Assembly: GCA_018435125.1 (NCBI GenBank)
Contig: JAHDNZ010000009.1
Span: forward strand, 48,325 to 112,324
Source of the DNA: Bacillota bacterium
Lineage (GTDB): Bacteria > Bacillota > DTU065
Reading direction: 5' to 3'
DNA length: 64,000 nucleotides
Positions 40,105 through 49,531 of this stretch are shown piece after piece. Position numbers and translations under genes: made by a program. The number at the start of each line of letters is the position of its first letter. Position 1 is the stretch's first letter. The notes under the pieces are model-generated. The model was given only the letters and a program-made list of their open reading frames with translations. It was not told the origin of the DNA and did no database searches.

Positions 40105-41466
40105 ATGCGTATTACATCACAAGAAATACTAGAAACCATTAAAATGGTTGAGCTTGAGCATTTTGATATCAGAACAGTGACTATGGGAATCAGTTTGCGT
40201 GACTGTGTAAGACCAACCACAAATGGTTTGTGTGAAGCCATTTATAATAAGATAGTAACTAAAGCAGCTAATCTTGTTCATATAGCCGGCGAACTGGAAA
40301 AAGAGTATGGTATTCCTATTATCAATAAAAGAATTTCCGTAACCCCCATAGCGCTATTAGCCGATAGCCTTGATGAAGATAACCTCACTGAGGTTGCTAA
40401 AACTCTAGACAAAGCAGCCAAAGAAGTAGGTGTTAATTTTATCGGCGGTTTTTCGGCACTGGTGCAAAAAGGTATTACCAAGGGTGATAAAAGGCTAGTG
40501 GATTCCATTCCTGAGGCTTTAGCAGCTACCGAGAGGGTCTGTGCCTCTGTTAATGTAGCTAGCTCTAGAGCAGGCATAAATATGGATGCCGTAGCAGTGA
40601 TGGGCCAAATTATTAAACAAACAGCTCAATTCACTGCAGACCAAGATGGTCTTGGCTGTGCTAAGCTGGTAGTTTTTTGTAACATTCCCGAAGATAATCC
40701 TTTTATGGCCGGGGCTTTACATGGTATTGGTGAAGCAGAAACAGTCATAAATATAGGAGTAAGTGGCCCTGGAGTAGTACGTGATGCTATTTGCAATATT
40801 CCCCATAAAGATTTTGGCACTCTGGCAGAGACAATCAAAAGAACAGCCTTTAAAATTACCAGAGCCGGTGAACTAATAGGCAGAGAAGCTGCCAAAAGAT
40901 TGGGTGTTGAATTTGGTATTGTGGATCTATCCTTAGCACCAACACCAGAGGTGGGAGATAGTGTTGCGGAAATTTTAGAAGCTATGGGTATAGAACGTTG
41001 TGGCGGACCGGGGACAACCGCAGCCTTGGCTCTATTAAATGATGCGGTTAAAAAAGGCGGAGCGATGGCTTCTTGTTATGTAGGGGGATTATCGGGAGCC
41101 TTCATTCCTGTAAGTGAAGATGCCGGCATGGTAAGAGCAGTTAGAGAAAAAGTTCTTTCGCTGGCTAAACTAGAAGCTATGACATCTGTTTGCTCTGTTG
41201 GGCTGGATATGATTGCCTTGCCGGGAAATACCACCGCATCTTCCATAGCAGGTCTAATCGCCGATGAGATGAGTATTGGGGTAATTAATAAGAAGACTAC
41301 GGCAGTAAGGGTAATCCCAGTTCCCAATAAGAAAGCTGGTGATTTTGTCGAGTTTGGTGGTCTACTGGGTAATTCCCCTATTTTGGATATTTTAGAGGTA
41401 AGTTGTCAGTCTTTTGTAGAGCGAGGGGGCAGAATTCCGGCACCCTTGCAAAGCCTGATTAACTAG
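40105..41466 (+). CDS. UPF0210 (DUF711) family protein
   Basis: Protein of 453 aa, highly conserved in Bacillota and some archaea. Recognisable segments are [12 protein letters not shown] near the N terminus, GFSALVQKG, and [23 protein letters not shown]. Glycine-rich stretches suggest a catalytic or nucleotide-binding fold, but the function is not established. It is co-transcribed with the ACT protein, which may regulate it. Confidence 0.92.
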   Translation: MRITSQEILETIKMVELEHFDIRTVTMGISLRDCVRPTTNGLCEAIYNKIVTKAANLVHIAGELEKEYGIPIINKRISVTPIALLADSLDEDNLTEVAKTLDKAAKEVGVNFIGGFSALVQKGITKGDKRLVDSIPEALAATERVCASVNVASSRAGINMDAVAVMGQIIKQTAQFTADQDGLGCAKLVVFCNIPEDNPFMAGALHGIGEAETVINIGVSGPGVVRDAICNIPHKDFGTLAETIKRTAFKITRAGELIGREAAKRLGVEFGIVDLSLAPTPEVGDSVAEILEAMGIERCGGPGTTAALALLNDAVKKGGAMASCYVGGLSGAFIPVSEDAGMVRAVREKVLSLAKLEAMTSVCSVGLDMIALPGNTTASSIAGLIADEMSIGVINKKTTAVRVIPVPNKKAGDFVEFGGLLGNSPILDILEVSCQSFVERGGRIPAPLQSLIN

Positions 41467-41486
41467 AGGGTTTAGGAGGATAAAAG

Positions 41487-42776
41487 ATGATTGCTCACTC
41501 CAAAAGACTCACTTTAATTGGCCTAGTTGGTCTGCTTATTTTTTCGGCTATAGCAAGCTGTTTGCTTACCTTAGCTTTAATTATAAAAAAACAGGAAGTA
41601 ATTTTTCCCCAAGGAGTCTATGTTGGAGAGATTAGTGTAGCAGGAATGAGTGTTACTGAGGCATTAGAGGTAGTAAAAGATAACACTGCTTTTTTAGATC
41701 AGAAGTTACAGTTAATCTGGCCCAATGGTTCTTATTCTCTTGAGGTAGCTAAACTAAAACCGGGAATTGATTTTCAAAGGTTAAAAGCTGAACTTATAAA
41801 AACGCTACCCAAGGGCAACTTCTTTGAGAGAAGAGCCTATAAAAAGCAGCTTTTAATAGATGAGCTGCATCTAAATTTACCGGTTTATACCGATGAAGAA
41901 GAGTTTAACAATCTAGTTAGTGTTCTAGATCAAAAAATCTCTCGCCAACCGGAAGATGCGGCCTTTGTAGTTGATGTTTTGGATAGAATTTTAATTAGTA
42001 AAGAAAAAAATGGTCTTAAGGTTGACTATCCTAGACTATTAAACGATCTACCACAAAAACTTTATTTGGGTGCTACCGAGTATAAAGTGCCAATCAAAAC
42101 AATCGAACCAAGCTTCAAAGATGAGGAACTTGCTACTTGGGGTATTAAAGAAGTGCTGGTAGAATTCTATACTAGGTTTGATAATAAAAATGTAAATAGG
42201 GTAGAAAATCTAAAGCTGGCTGCTAAGGCTCTGGATGGAATTATTTTAAAACCAGGCGAAGAGTTTTCCTTTAATGCTTGGGTTGGGCCTAGAATAAGAG
42301 AATTAGGTTATAAAGATGCCCCTACACTTATAGATGGTGAACTCACCGAAGATGTAGGCGGAGGGGTATGTCAGGTTTCGTCTACACTTTATAATGTAGC
42401 TCTGCTTAGTGGTTTTGAGATCATTGAAAGAACCCACCACTCAGCTCCGGTATCTTATGTTTCTCCCGGCAGAGATGCTGCCGTAGCTTTTGATTACCTT
42501 GATCTACGTTTTAGAAATACTCATGTTAGCCATGTACTCATTACAACCCGGGTGCTGGGTGATAGGCTTTGGTGTAAGCTTTTTGGTACACCACAGCCCG
42601 AGAGGATTTTTATTTCAACCGAGAATATCAAAGAGATACCCTTTGAAACACAAAAAGGAGCTTATACTCGGGAAGGAAAAACAGGTCTTTCAGTTGATAC
42701 CTATGTTGTTAAAGATAATAAGAAAGAATTAATCTCAAAGGATTATTATAAACCAAAAGCAGCGGTAATTCCTTAG
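41487..42776 (+). CDS. VanW family protein with peptidoglycan-binding-like domain
   Basis: Protein of 429 aa with one N-terminal membrane helix (about 10-32), a peptidoglycan-binding-type domain (about 40-215), and a VanW domain (about 230-380) with GEEFSFNAWVGPR, GGGVCQVSSTLYNVALLSG and RTHHSAPVSYV. VanW proteins accompany some vancomycin-resistance loci but are widespread in Clostridia without them; the biochemical role is unknown. Probably anchored on the outer face of the membrane. Confidence 0.9.
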   Translation: MIAHSKRLTLIGLVGLLIFSAIASCLLTLALIIKKQEVIFPQGVYVGEISVAGMSVTEALEVVKDNTAFLDQKLQLIWPNGSYSLEVAKLKPGIDFQRLKAELIKTLPKGNFFERRAYKKQLLIDELHLNLPVYTDEEEFNNLVSVLDQKISRQPEDAAFVVDVLDRILISKEKNGLKVDYPRLLNDLPQKLYLGATEYKVPIKTIEPSFKDEELATWGIKEVLVEFYTRFDNKNVNRVENLKLAAKALDGIILKPGEEFSFNAWVGPRIRELGYKDAPTLIDGELTEDVGGGVCQVSSTLYNVALLSGFEIIERTHHSAPVSYVSPGRDAAVAFDYLDLRFRNTHVSHVLITTRVLGDRLWCKLFGTPQPERIFISTENIKEIPFETQKGAYTREGKTGLSVDTYVVKDNKKELISKDYYKPKAAVIP

Positions 42777-42997
42777 GGAAAACGTAAGCTCCTTTCACTT
42801 TATTGGAAAATGAAGTTAAACAAAAAAAGCTCCCCGGAATTGTTTTTCAGGTTAGGATAGTTTGAAAACAAAAAACTTAAAGAGAGTACAACCACTAAAG
42901 ATATAATGATCAAGCTACAACTATTTTCTCAATAAAAGCAGGATTTAATTTAACGGTCATGAATAAGTATGGAAATGTTTTCTAGGAGGCTTTTAAA

Positions 42998-43912
42998 ATG
43001 GCAACATACGCATTCTTGCAAGGTAAATTTGTTCCTTTAGAAGAAGCTAAGCTTAGTGTCATGACGCATGCTTTTTTATATGGGACAGCTGTTTTTGAAG
43101 GTATCAGAGCTTATTGGTCGGATGAAGATAATCAGCTTTACATTTTTCGTGCCAAAGAGCACTATGAAAGATTAGCCAACTCCTGTAAGATTATGCGCAT
43201 GTCCAAAAAGTATTCGGTTATGGAGATGGTTGAACTTACTCGCGAGCTTCTTAAGCTAAATAGCAAAAAAAGCAATGCCTATATTAGACCAGTGATTTAT
43301 AAGAGTAGCACTATTGTCGGTGTTAAACTAGCTGGCCTGGAGGATGACTTTTTACTTTTTGCAACCGAGATGGGTGATTATTTAGATCTCCAAAAAGGCC
43401 TCAAAGCAAGAGTGTCTTCCTGGCGTCATGTGGCAGATAACGCAATTCCCATGCGCTGTAAGGTAAACGGAGCTTATGCCAATGCAGCTTTAATCAAGAC
43501 CGAGGCCCTTGATGACGGTTACGATGAGGCTATTGTTCTTACAGAAGACGGGCATGTTTCGGAAGGCAGTGCGGAGAATATCTTTATAGTTAGGAATAAC
43601 ACTCTGGTTACACCTCCGGAAACAGAAGATATCCTAGGTGGGATTACTAGAGATACTATAATTACCTTAGCCAAAGAAGAGCTAGACATCCCGGTTGAGA
43701 TACGCCGGATAGACAGAACAGAACTCTATATTGCCGATGAAGTATTCTTCTGTGGTACCGGAGCCCAAATAGCTCCAGTTACACTGATCGATCACAGAGT
43801 TGTCGGGGATGGTTCGATTGGACCTGTAACCCAAAAATTGCAGGGACTATATTTTAAGGTAGTACGAGGGCAACTTAAAGCTTATAAAGATTGGTGTACC
43901 CCTGTTTTCTAA
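42998..43912 (+). CDS. ilvE: Branched-chain amino acid aminotransferase
   Basis: Fold-type IV PLP enzyme of 304 aa that interconverts Val, Leu and Ile with their 2-oxo acids. AFLYGTAVFEGIRAYW, the PLP Lys in AALIKTEAL, EGSAENIFIV and TITRDTI-type GGITRDTIITLA segments are visible. It stands alone, with no ilv or leu genes beside it. GGAGG precedes the ATG. No T-box was seen in the 221-bp upstream gap. Related D-amino acid or aminodeoxychorismate enzymes are less likely. Confidence 0.92.
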   Translation: MATYAFLQGKFVPLEEAKLSVMTHAFLYGTAVFEGIRAYWSDEDNQLYIFRAKEHYERLANSCKIMRMSKKYSVMEMVELTRELLKLNSKKSNAYIRPVIYKSSTIVGVKLAGLEDDFLLFATEMGDYLDLQKGLKARVSSWRHVADNAIPMRCKVNGAYANAALIKTEALDDGYDEAIVLTEDGHVSEGSAENIFIVRNNTLVTPPETEDILGGITRDTIITLAKEELDIPVEIRRIDRTELYIADEVFFCGTGAQIAPVTLIDHRVVGDGSIGPVTQKLQGLYFKVVRGQLKAYKDWCTPVF

Positions 43913-43929
43913 ATATTAGGCTAAATATT

Positions 43930-43987
43930 CCTCCTTCTAGACCGCCTTCTCAGAGCTTCATCTGAGAAGGGGGAGAAGGAGGTTTTT
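43930..43987 (+). promoter_or_regulatory. Hairpin that ends ilvE and buries the next ribosome site
   Basis: CCTCCTTCT (43930-43938) pairs with AGAAGGAGG (43974-43982) and inner CCTTCTCAG with CTGAGAAGG, followed by TTTTT. The 3' arm is also the Shine-Dalgarno of the gene starting at 43988. Confidence 0.7.
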
Positions 43988-44803
43988 ATGTTGATTATTA
44001 AACTGGTGTGTGTGTGTTTAGTAGTTACAGGTGTTGCTGGAGCCAACTTTACCGCTGAGTTTGACCTTTTAAAACCTATGCTTGCTTGTTCACTAAAGGG
44101 TAGTGGGTATTTACGCAGTTTTAATGTTACCGCTGATGAAAAAAATCAAAACTGGCAGGCTTTATTTCGGGCTAAAGAAGAAAGTAATGTGGTTGATTTT
44201 AATCTATCTGTATGGCAAAAAGCAGCTAAACAAGGCTATGATTTTGCTTTTGCCTGGGAAAGTGGGCATGCTACCTTATATGGGAAATATAGTTTTAGTG
44301 AAGGTAAGTCAAGCTGGAGCCCTAAGGTAGTTACGAATTTTAACCCCTATTTTGATGCTCAACTTCAATATGAATATCTATTAAACGGAGGAAAATGGCA
44401 ATTTAAATGGAAGAAAAGAATAAATCAGACTACATTTTCTACCCAGCTAGCTTTTTATAGACATCCGACTATAAATTGCGGTATATTGTTCACTACTAAA
44501 GAGGCAGATTTTGAAATAACTTTAAGTCTTTCCGATAAAGGAATTACCAAAGGAACAACTAAGATTGGCTTTCAGCAGGATCTCTACCAGGGTTATCTTA
44601 AGGTAGATTTAGAAAAAAATAATCAAAGTAGTGTAACCATGCAGCTTAGTCTGGCCGATTTGAAAATAACCGCTAAAGCTAAAAATAACGACAATCAGTT
44701 AAGCTTAGGAGCTGTAGTAACACTTAGAGAGTTTTTATTGCTACCTTCTTTAACCTTAAATAATAAGGGACTACTGTTAGGGTTTAAAATAAAGATAGCC
44801 TGA
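43988..44803 (+). CDS. Secreted beta-strand-rich protein of unknown function
   Basis: Protein of 271 aa with a signal peptide (MLIIKLVCVCLVVTGVAGA). The mature part is a long series of alternating hydrophobic/polar strands with many aromatic residues and no obvious catalytic motif. This pattern could be a beta-barrel or a beta-solenoid. I do not recognise the family. Its GGAGG ribosome site is inside a hairpin, so translation may be controlled or need read-through from ilvE. Confidence 0.6.
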   Translation: MLIIKLVCVCLVVTGVAGANFTAEFDLLKPMLACSLKGSGYLRSFNVTADEKNQNWQALFRAKEESNVVDFNLSVWQKAAKQGYDFAFAWESGHATLYGKYSFSEGKSSWSPKVVTNFNPYFDAQLQYEYLLNGGKWQFKWKKRINQTTFSTQLAFYRHPTINCGILFTTKEADFEITLSLSDKGITKGTTKIGFQQDLYQGYLKVDLEKNNQSSVTMQLSLADLKITAKAKNNDNQLSLGAVVTLREFLLLPSLTLNNKGLLLGFKIKIA

Positions 44804-44820
44804 TTAAAATCAGGCTATCT
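44793..44820. terminator. Terminator shared by convergent genes
   Basis: A perfect 12-bp stem AGATAGCCTGAT/ATCAGGCTATCT with a 4-nt loop. The T-rich tail is better on the minus strand, where it follows a 26-codon gene. Confidence 0.75.
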
Positions 44821-44895
44821 GCGGGCGATGATAATACAGGTGCGTTTCCGCCATTTGCACCAGGGAGTTAGAAGGAGTTTGAGAAGGGTGACCAT
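44815..44895 (-). CDS. Small basic hydrophobic peptide (26 aa), candidate gene
   Basis: A 26-codon frame starting MVTLLKLLLTPWCKWRKR with ATG at 44895 and a perfect GGAGGAGG 7 nt upstream; a strong hairpin follows at the stop. The N-terminal half is hydrophobic and amphipathic, the rest strongly basic with two cysteines. It lies on the opposite strand between two plus-strand genes. It could be a membrane-active peptide, a type I toxin, or a conserved small protein; no homologue comes to mind. Confidence 0.5.
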   Translation of the reverse strand: MVTLLKLLLTPWCKWRKRTCIIIARR

Positions 44896-45063
44896 GGCTA
44901 AACCTCCTCCAGTAATATAGTACGAAACTAAGTCCTATTTGTGACAGCTAGATACCAAATTAATGTAAAAAACAAATGTCTGTGCAAAAAAAAGGCAGGT
45001 ACTTATAAAAGGCAGTAGAAAGATATTCTTAGGAAAGAATCTATCTAAAGGAGGCAAAAATAG

Positions 45064-46155
45064 GTGCTTAAGCATACACCGCTTTACAATTGGCATGTTG
45101 CCGAAGGCGCCAACATAACAGAGTTTGCCGGTTATGAGATGCCACTTCATTATAAAAGCGGTATCTTAGAAGAACATCGTACAGTACGTACTAAAGCGGG
45201 CCTGTTTGACTTATGCCATATGGGACAGATCAGAGTGAGAGGACGGCAGGCTGTAGAATACCTGGATTATGTTTTAACGCAAAAGATCGCTGATATGCAG
45301 CCTGGACAGGTGCGGTATAGCCTTTTAACTACTTTTGATGGCGGAACCATAGACGATCTTATGGTCTATAAAAAGAAGAGCGAATTTGTTTTAGTAGTAA
45401 ACGCAGCTAACAAAGAAAAAGATTATGCCTGGCTTAGGGATCAGAAAGGTCTTTACGATGTAGAGTTAACCGATCTATCAGATACTTATGGAATCATTGG
45501 TTTGCAAGGGCCAGCAGCCGAACGCATCCTAGCGCCTTTAGTGGAGGATGGTCTGGGGAATTTGCGTTATCTTAGATTTCTAGAGACCGAGTTCTTTGAA
45601 GTAGCGGCTGTTGTTTCACGCACAGGTTATACAGGTGAGGACGGTTTTGAGATCTACTTTCCCTTGCAAGCGGTTCCGGCTCTTTGGAATCAACTTTTAA
45701 GAGAAGGTAAATCGCTAGGTCTAGTACCGGTTGGATTAGGTGCTAGAGATACACTACGTTTAGAAATGGGTTATAGTCTTTATGGGCATGAACTTTCACG
45801 ACAAATAAACCCCCTAGATGCGGGGTTGGATTTTGCGGTTAAATTTGAAAAAGATTACTTCATTGGCAAAGAGGCTTTAGAAGAGATTAAAAGTAGTGGC
45901 GTTAAACGAGAGATCGCAGCTTTTGTAGCTGAAGGGAAAGTCATTCCCCGTACAGGTTATAAGATTATTTGTCAGGATAAAGCCGTAGGTTTTGTAACCA
46001 GTGGAACCTTTTCTCCTACCTTAGAGCGAGGTATTGCTCTGGCGCTTATTGAAAAAGGTTTAGAAAACGAAAACGTTCATTTGGAAGTCCGGGGTCAATT
46101 AAAACCGCTAACGCGCGTCAAGACTCCCTTTGTACCGGGGAGAGTAAAAAAGTAA
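45064..46155 (+). CDS. gcvT: Glycine cleavage system T protein (aminomethyltransferase)
   Basis: Folate-dependent enzyme of 363 aa that takes the aminomethyl group from lipoylated H protein, releasing ammonia and methylene-tetrahydrofolate. EFAGYEMPLHYKSGILEEH, SRTGYTGEDGFEIYF and the GLGARDTLRLEMGYSLYGHE region (folate site) are present. The start is GTG at 45064 after AAGGAGG. First of gcvT-gcvH-gcvPA-gcvPB. No glycine riboswitch was found upstream. Confidence 0.97.
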   Translation: MLKHTPLYNWHVAEGANITEFAGYEMPLHYKSGILEEHRTVRTKAGLFDLCHMGQIRVRGRQAVEYLDYVLTQKIADMQPGQVRYSLLTTFDGGTIDDLMVYKKKSEFVLVVNAANKEKDYAWLRDQKGLYDVELTDLSDTYGIIGLQGPAAERILAPLVEDGLGNLRYLRFLETEFFEVAAVVSRTGYTGEDGFEIYFPLQAVPALWNQLLREGKSLGLVPVGLGARDTLRLEMGYSLYGHELSRQINPLDAGLDFAVKFEKDYFIGKEALEEIKSSGVKREIAAFVAEGKVIPRTGYKIICQDKAVGFVTSGTFSPTLERGIALALIEKGLENENVHLEVRGQLKPLTRVKTPFVPGRVKK

Positions 46156-46169
46156 AGGAGAAATACAAG

Positions 46170-46565
46170 ATGTCATTGGGAAAAGTACCTACTCATCTGC
46201 TTTATACCAAAACTCATGAATGGGTTAGAGTTGACGGAGATAAAGTTGTTATTGGTATTACTGATTATGCTCAAAGTAAACTAGGTGATGTGGTTTTTGT
46301 TGAGCTGCCAAGTACAGGTGATGACTTTGATGCTGGTTTGTCTTTGGCAACGATTGAGTCCGTAAAAGGGGTCTCGGATATCTATGCACCTATTAGCGGT
46401 AGTGTGTGGGAAGTCAACGAAGAACTAGAGGATATACCTGAGTATATCAATGAAGATCCTTACGGACAGGGTTGGCTTTTATCATTGAGTATAGAAGATC
46501 AAACAGAGCTAGATGACCTACTTACGGCCGAAGAATATCAAGCGCTACTCGAAGATGAAGAATAA
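46170..46565 (+). CDS. gcvH: Glycine cleavage system H protein
   Basis: Lipoyl carrier of 131 aa. The lipoylated Lys lies in IESVKGVSDIYAPISG near residue 65. It shuttles the aminomethyl group between P, T and L proteins. It starts 14 nt after gcvT. Lipoylation is probably by the ligase-like and radical SAM proteins encoded at 49.5-51.9 kb. No L protein is encoded in the window. Confidence 0.97.
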   Translation: MSLGKVPTHLLYTKTHEWVRVDGDKVVIGITDYAQSKLGDVVFVELPSTGDDFDAGLSLATIESVKGVSDIYAPISGSVWEVNEELEDIPEYINEDPYGQGWLLSLSIEDQTELDDLLTAEEYQALLEDEE

Positions 46566-46641
46566 GGTAGCCAGAGATAAAACTAAAAAGACCGAAAACA
46601 ATTTTTAACTTTAATAAGAACTGGTTTAGTATTATGAAGAA

Positions 46642-46722
46642 AGGGTGGTGAAGACCGTTGTAAGAGTAATAAACTTATGAAACTAAAAACAACTAGTTTT
46701 TTAAGTTTCTTGCAACGGATTA
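46642..46722 (+). promoter_or_regulatory. Hairpin between the Shine-Dalgarno and start of gcvPA
   Basis: AGGGTGG (46642-46648) is the only ribosome site near gcvPA. A long nested hairpin (CGTTGTAAG 46656-46664 with CTTGCAACG 46709-46717, inner AAACTTA/TAAGTTT and AAACTA/TAGTTT) lies between it and the ATG at 46723. If folded, the effective spacing becomes about 10 nt. Confidence 0.5.
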
Positions 46723-48033
46723 ATGTTTTACACACCTCATACAGCTAAAGATCAGGAAAAAATGCTAGCTCGTTTAGGGGTAAAAAGTATTAAAGACCTC
46801 TATGACACTATTCCCCAGGAAGTTTTCTTAACAGACTGGGAGTTCCCCTCAGGTTTGGGTGAGGCCAAAACCTACCGTTATCTTAAGGAGTTAGCAGATA
46901 AAAACAGAGAACTCACAACTTTTATCGGCCTAGGTTTATATGATCATGAAATACCAAGTGCTGTTTGGGCTCTTGCCGGTAAAGCCGAATTTGTAACCGC
47001 TTATACTCCTTACCAAGCTGAAGCCAGCCAGGGTATGCTGCAAGTTATCTTTGAATTTCAAAGCATGATCGCTGAATTAACAAGCATGGACACAGCCAAT
47101 GCCTCTTTATATGATGGGGCAACTGCACTGGCAGAAGCAATGCTGATGGCAGTTTTAGAAAAAAAACAAAAAAAGGTGGCCGTTTCTCTGGGAGTCAATC
47201 CTTTGTACCGGGAAGTTCTTAAGACTTATGCTAAGGCTATCGGTATTGAGATAAAGTGGTTGCCTCTAAATGAAGGCCAGACAGTTTTTAAGAAAGATGA
47301 TGTAGCGGCTTATATTCTACAGCAACCCAATTTTTTAGGTTATGTAGAAGCTACCGAAAGTTTTAGAGAGATCAAAAACCAAACTAATGCTTTAGGTATA
47401 GTGAGTATTAATCCAGTCCTAGCTAGTGTGCTAAGAAAGCCATCAGCCTATGATGCAGATATTGTTTGTGGCGAAGGGCAAGCTTTAGGTATTCCTATGA
47501 ATAGTGGGGGCCCTCTTTTGGGTTTTATCGCCACCAAAAAAAGTCTTACCCGTAAGCTTCCTGGTAGAATTGTAGGTTTAACTACCGATAGGAATGGTAA
47601 AGATGCTTTTGTCCTTACCCTGCAGGCACGGGAGCAGCATATCAGACGTGAAAAAGCAGGCTCTAATATTTGTACCAATCAAGCTTTAAATGCTCTGGCG
47701 GCAACTATCTATCTGGCACTTTTGGGCAAAGAAGGTTTAAAAGAGGTAGCTTTAGGAGCGATTTCTAATACCCACTATCTGGCAGATAGATTAAAAGCAA
47801 TCGGTGTTAAAGTTGGGGATAAGAGGCCATTTTTGATGGAGTTTCCGGTATTATTAGAGCCTAAAAAAGCTCATAAATTAAAGGAAGCCTTGCTTATTAA
47901 GGGCTTTACACCACCTATTTCTTTAGGGGAATTCGATCGCAATTTTTCGGATCATTATTTGTTGTGTGCTACAGAAAAAAGATATAAACAAGAGATCGAT
48001 GCTTTTGTTTCAGTTTGGGAGGGGATTTTATGA
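46723..48033 (+). CDS. gcvPA: Glycine decarboxylase P protein subunit 1
   Basis: N-terminal half of the P protein as a separate 436-aa subunit, as in most Bacillota. FYTPHTAKDQEKMLARLG, YTPYQAEASQGMLQVIFEFQ shortened to PYQAEASQGMLQ, and ASLYDGATALAEA are characteristic. It lacks the PLP lysine, which is in subunit 2. The stop overlaps the gcvPB start as ATGA. Confidence 0.96.
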   Translation: MFYTPHTAKDQEKMLARLGVKSIKDLYDTIPQEVFLTDWEFPSGLGEAKTYRYLKELADKNRELTTFIGLGLYDHEIPSAVWALAGKAEFVTAYTPYQAEASQGMLQVIFEFQSMIAELTSMDTANASLYDGATALAEAMLMAVLEKKQKKVAVSLGVNPLYREVLKTYAKAIGIEIKWLPLNEGQTVFKKDDVAAYILQQPNFLGYVEATESFREIKNQTNALGIVSINPVLASVLRKPSAYDADIVCGEGQALGIPMNSGGPLLGFIATKKSLTRKLPGRIVGLTTDRNGKDAFVLTLQAREQHIRREKAGSNICTNQALNALAATIYLALLGKEGLKEVALGAISNTHYLADRLKAIGVKVGDKRPFLMEFPVLLEPKKAHKLKEALLIKGFTPPISLGEFDRNFSDHYLLCATEKRYKQEIDAFVSVWEGIL

Positions 48034-49463
48034 AGCTAATCTGGGAGAAAGGCCAAAGTGGCCGCAGAGGCTATATTCCTTCGCCAACTGATACTCCTGA
48101 AGTATCACTTGAGCAGCTTTTAGGCTTAGAATATCGCAAAGAACCTTTAGATCTACCTGAAGTCAGTGAACTCGATGTCATACGCCACTACACAAATCTT
48201 GCCCACCAAAACTATGCGGTAGACAGTAATTTCTACCCTCTTGGTTCATGTACTATGAAGTATAGTCCCAAAGTCAATGAAGATATTGCCAGAGTTGAAC
48301 AGTTTCAAAATACCCATCCACTTTGTGAGGAGGGTATTTTGGGTAGCATTGAGATCATGTATAAAACCCAGGAGCTTTTAGCTAAAATCAGCGGAATGGC
48401 AGCGGTGTCACTCCAGCCTTTAGCCGGTGCTCATGGCGAACTGACAGGGTTAATGTTAATTAAGGCCTATCAAAAGGATCATAACCAACTGCGCGATGAG
48501 ATTATTGTACCTGATTCAGCTCACGGAACAAATCCGGCTTCGGCTGCCATGTGTGGATTTAAAGTGGTTGAGGTAAAAAGCAAAGGCGGTCTTTTAGATC
48601 CTGAAGCCTTGAAAAAGGTTGTGTCAAATAAGACAGCAGCTATAATGCTAACCAATCCCAATACTCTGGGCCTTTTTGAAAAGGATATTTTAGAGATTGG
48701 TCAAATTGTTCATGCCTCAGGTGGTCTGCTTTATTATGACGGAGCTAATCTTAATGCTTTACTTGGAAAAGTAAGACCCGGGGATATGGGCTTTGATGTT
48801 ATGCATTTTAATTTGCATAAGACTTTTTCCACCCCACATGGAGGTGGTGGCCCTGGTTCAGGGCCTGTTGGTGTTAGTGAAAAAATTGCCCCCTATTTGC
48901 CACTGCCAATAGCAGTCAAGACAGCTACTGGTTTTGCTCTAGAAAATGACAAAACTAAACGTCCCAAATCTATTGGAAAAGTAGCTACATTCTATGGTAG
49001 CTTCGGGGTTATTTTGAAAGCTTTCAGCTATATGATTAACTTAGGCAAGGAAGGTCTAACAAATGCCTCGGAGATGGCAGTCTTAAATGCCAACTACCTG
49101 AAAGCCTTGCTTAGTGAGGTAATGGAGGTTCCTTATAGCGAGGGCACTTTGCATGAATTTGTGGCAACAGCATCTGGATTAGATCTCAGTGCGTTGGAGA
49201 TTGCCAAAGCTCTTTTGGATTATGGCTATCATGCTCCGACCATCTATTTTCCGCTTATTGTATCTGAAGCCTTGATGATTGAACCAACGGAAACAGAAAG
49301 TCCACAGACCCTAGACGAGTTTGCTGAAGTTATTAAAGAGATCTTAGAGAAGGTCAACTACCATAAAGAAGCACCTCATTTTATGCCCGTCAAACGAATA
49401 GATGAAGTAAAAGCAGCCAGACACCCGATTTTAACGCGGGCTCAACTCCAAATGTCCAAATAA
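48030..49463 (+). CDS. gcvPB: Glycine decarboxylase P protein subunit 2
   Basis: PLP-binding subunit of 477 aa that decarboxylates glycine onto the H protein lipoyl arm. The PLP lysine lies in DVMHFNLHKTFSTPHGGGGP, and FYPLGSCTMKYSPK and DSAHGTNPASA are typical. The ATG at 48030 has GGGAGGGG upstream. A modest hairpin at 49494-49513 follows. Confidence 0.97.
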   Translation: MKLIWEKGQSGRRGYIPSPTDTPEVSLEQLLGLEYRKEPLDLPEVSELDVIRHYTNLAHQNYAVDSNFYPLGSCTMKYSPKVNEDIARVEQFQNTHPLCEEGILGSIEIMYKTQELLAKISGMAAVSLQPLAGAHGELTGLMLIKAYQKDHNQLRDEIIVPDSAHGTNPASAAMCGFKVVEVKSKGGLLDPEALKKVVSNKTAAIMLTNPNTLGLFEKDILEIGQIVHASGGLLYYDGANLNALLGKVRPGDMGFDVMHFNLHKTFSTPHGGGGPGSGPVGVSEKIAPYLPLPIAVKTATGFALENDKTKRPKSIGKVATFYGSFGVILKAFSYMINLGKEGLTNASEMAVLNANYLKALLSEVMEVPYSEGTLHEFVATASGLDLSALEIAKALLDYGYHAPTIYFPLIVSEALMIEPTETESPQTLDEFAEVIKEILEKVNYHKEAPHFMPVKRIDEVKAARHPILTRAQLQMSK

Positions 49464-49493
49464 AAAGAAGGTTGCCAAAAATGGCTGTTATTA

Positions 49494-49513
49494 GGCTGCC
49501 TATTCAGGCAGCC
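49494..49513 (+). terminator. Weak hairpin after gcvPB
   Basis: GGCTGCC/GGCAGCC with a 6-nt loop, followed by AATTTAATTT. Read-through into the radical SAM genes seems likely. Confidence 0.5.
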
Positions 49514-49531
49514 AATTTAATTTAAAGGCGA

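Noticed and set aside
42777..42997. T-box leader upstream of ilvE
   Set aside because: No T-box core sequence, specifier arm or antiterminator pair could be found.
44896..45063. Glycine riboswitch upstream of gcvT
   Set aside because: None of the conserved tandem aptamer sequences is seen; only a weak imperfect hairpin before the ribosome site.
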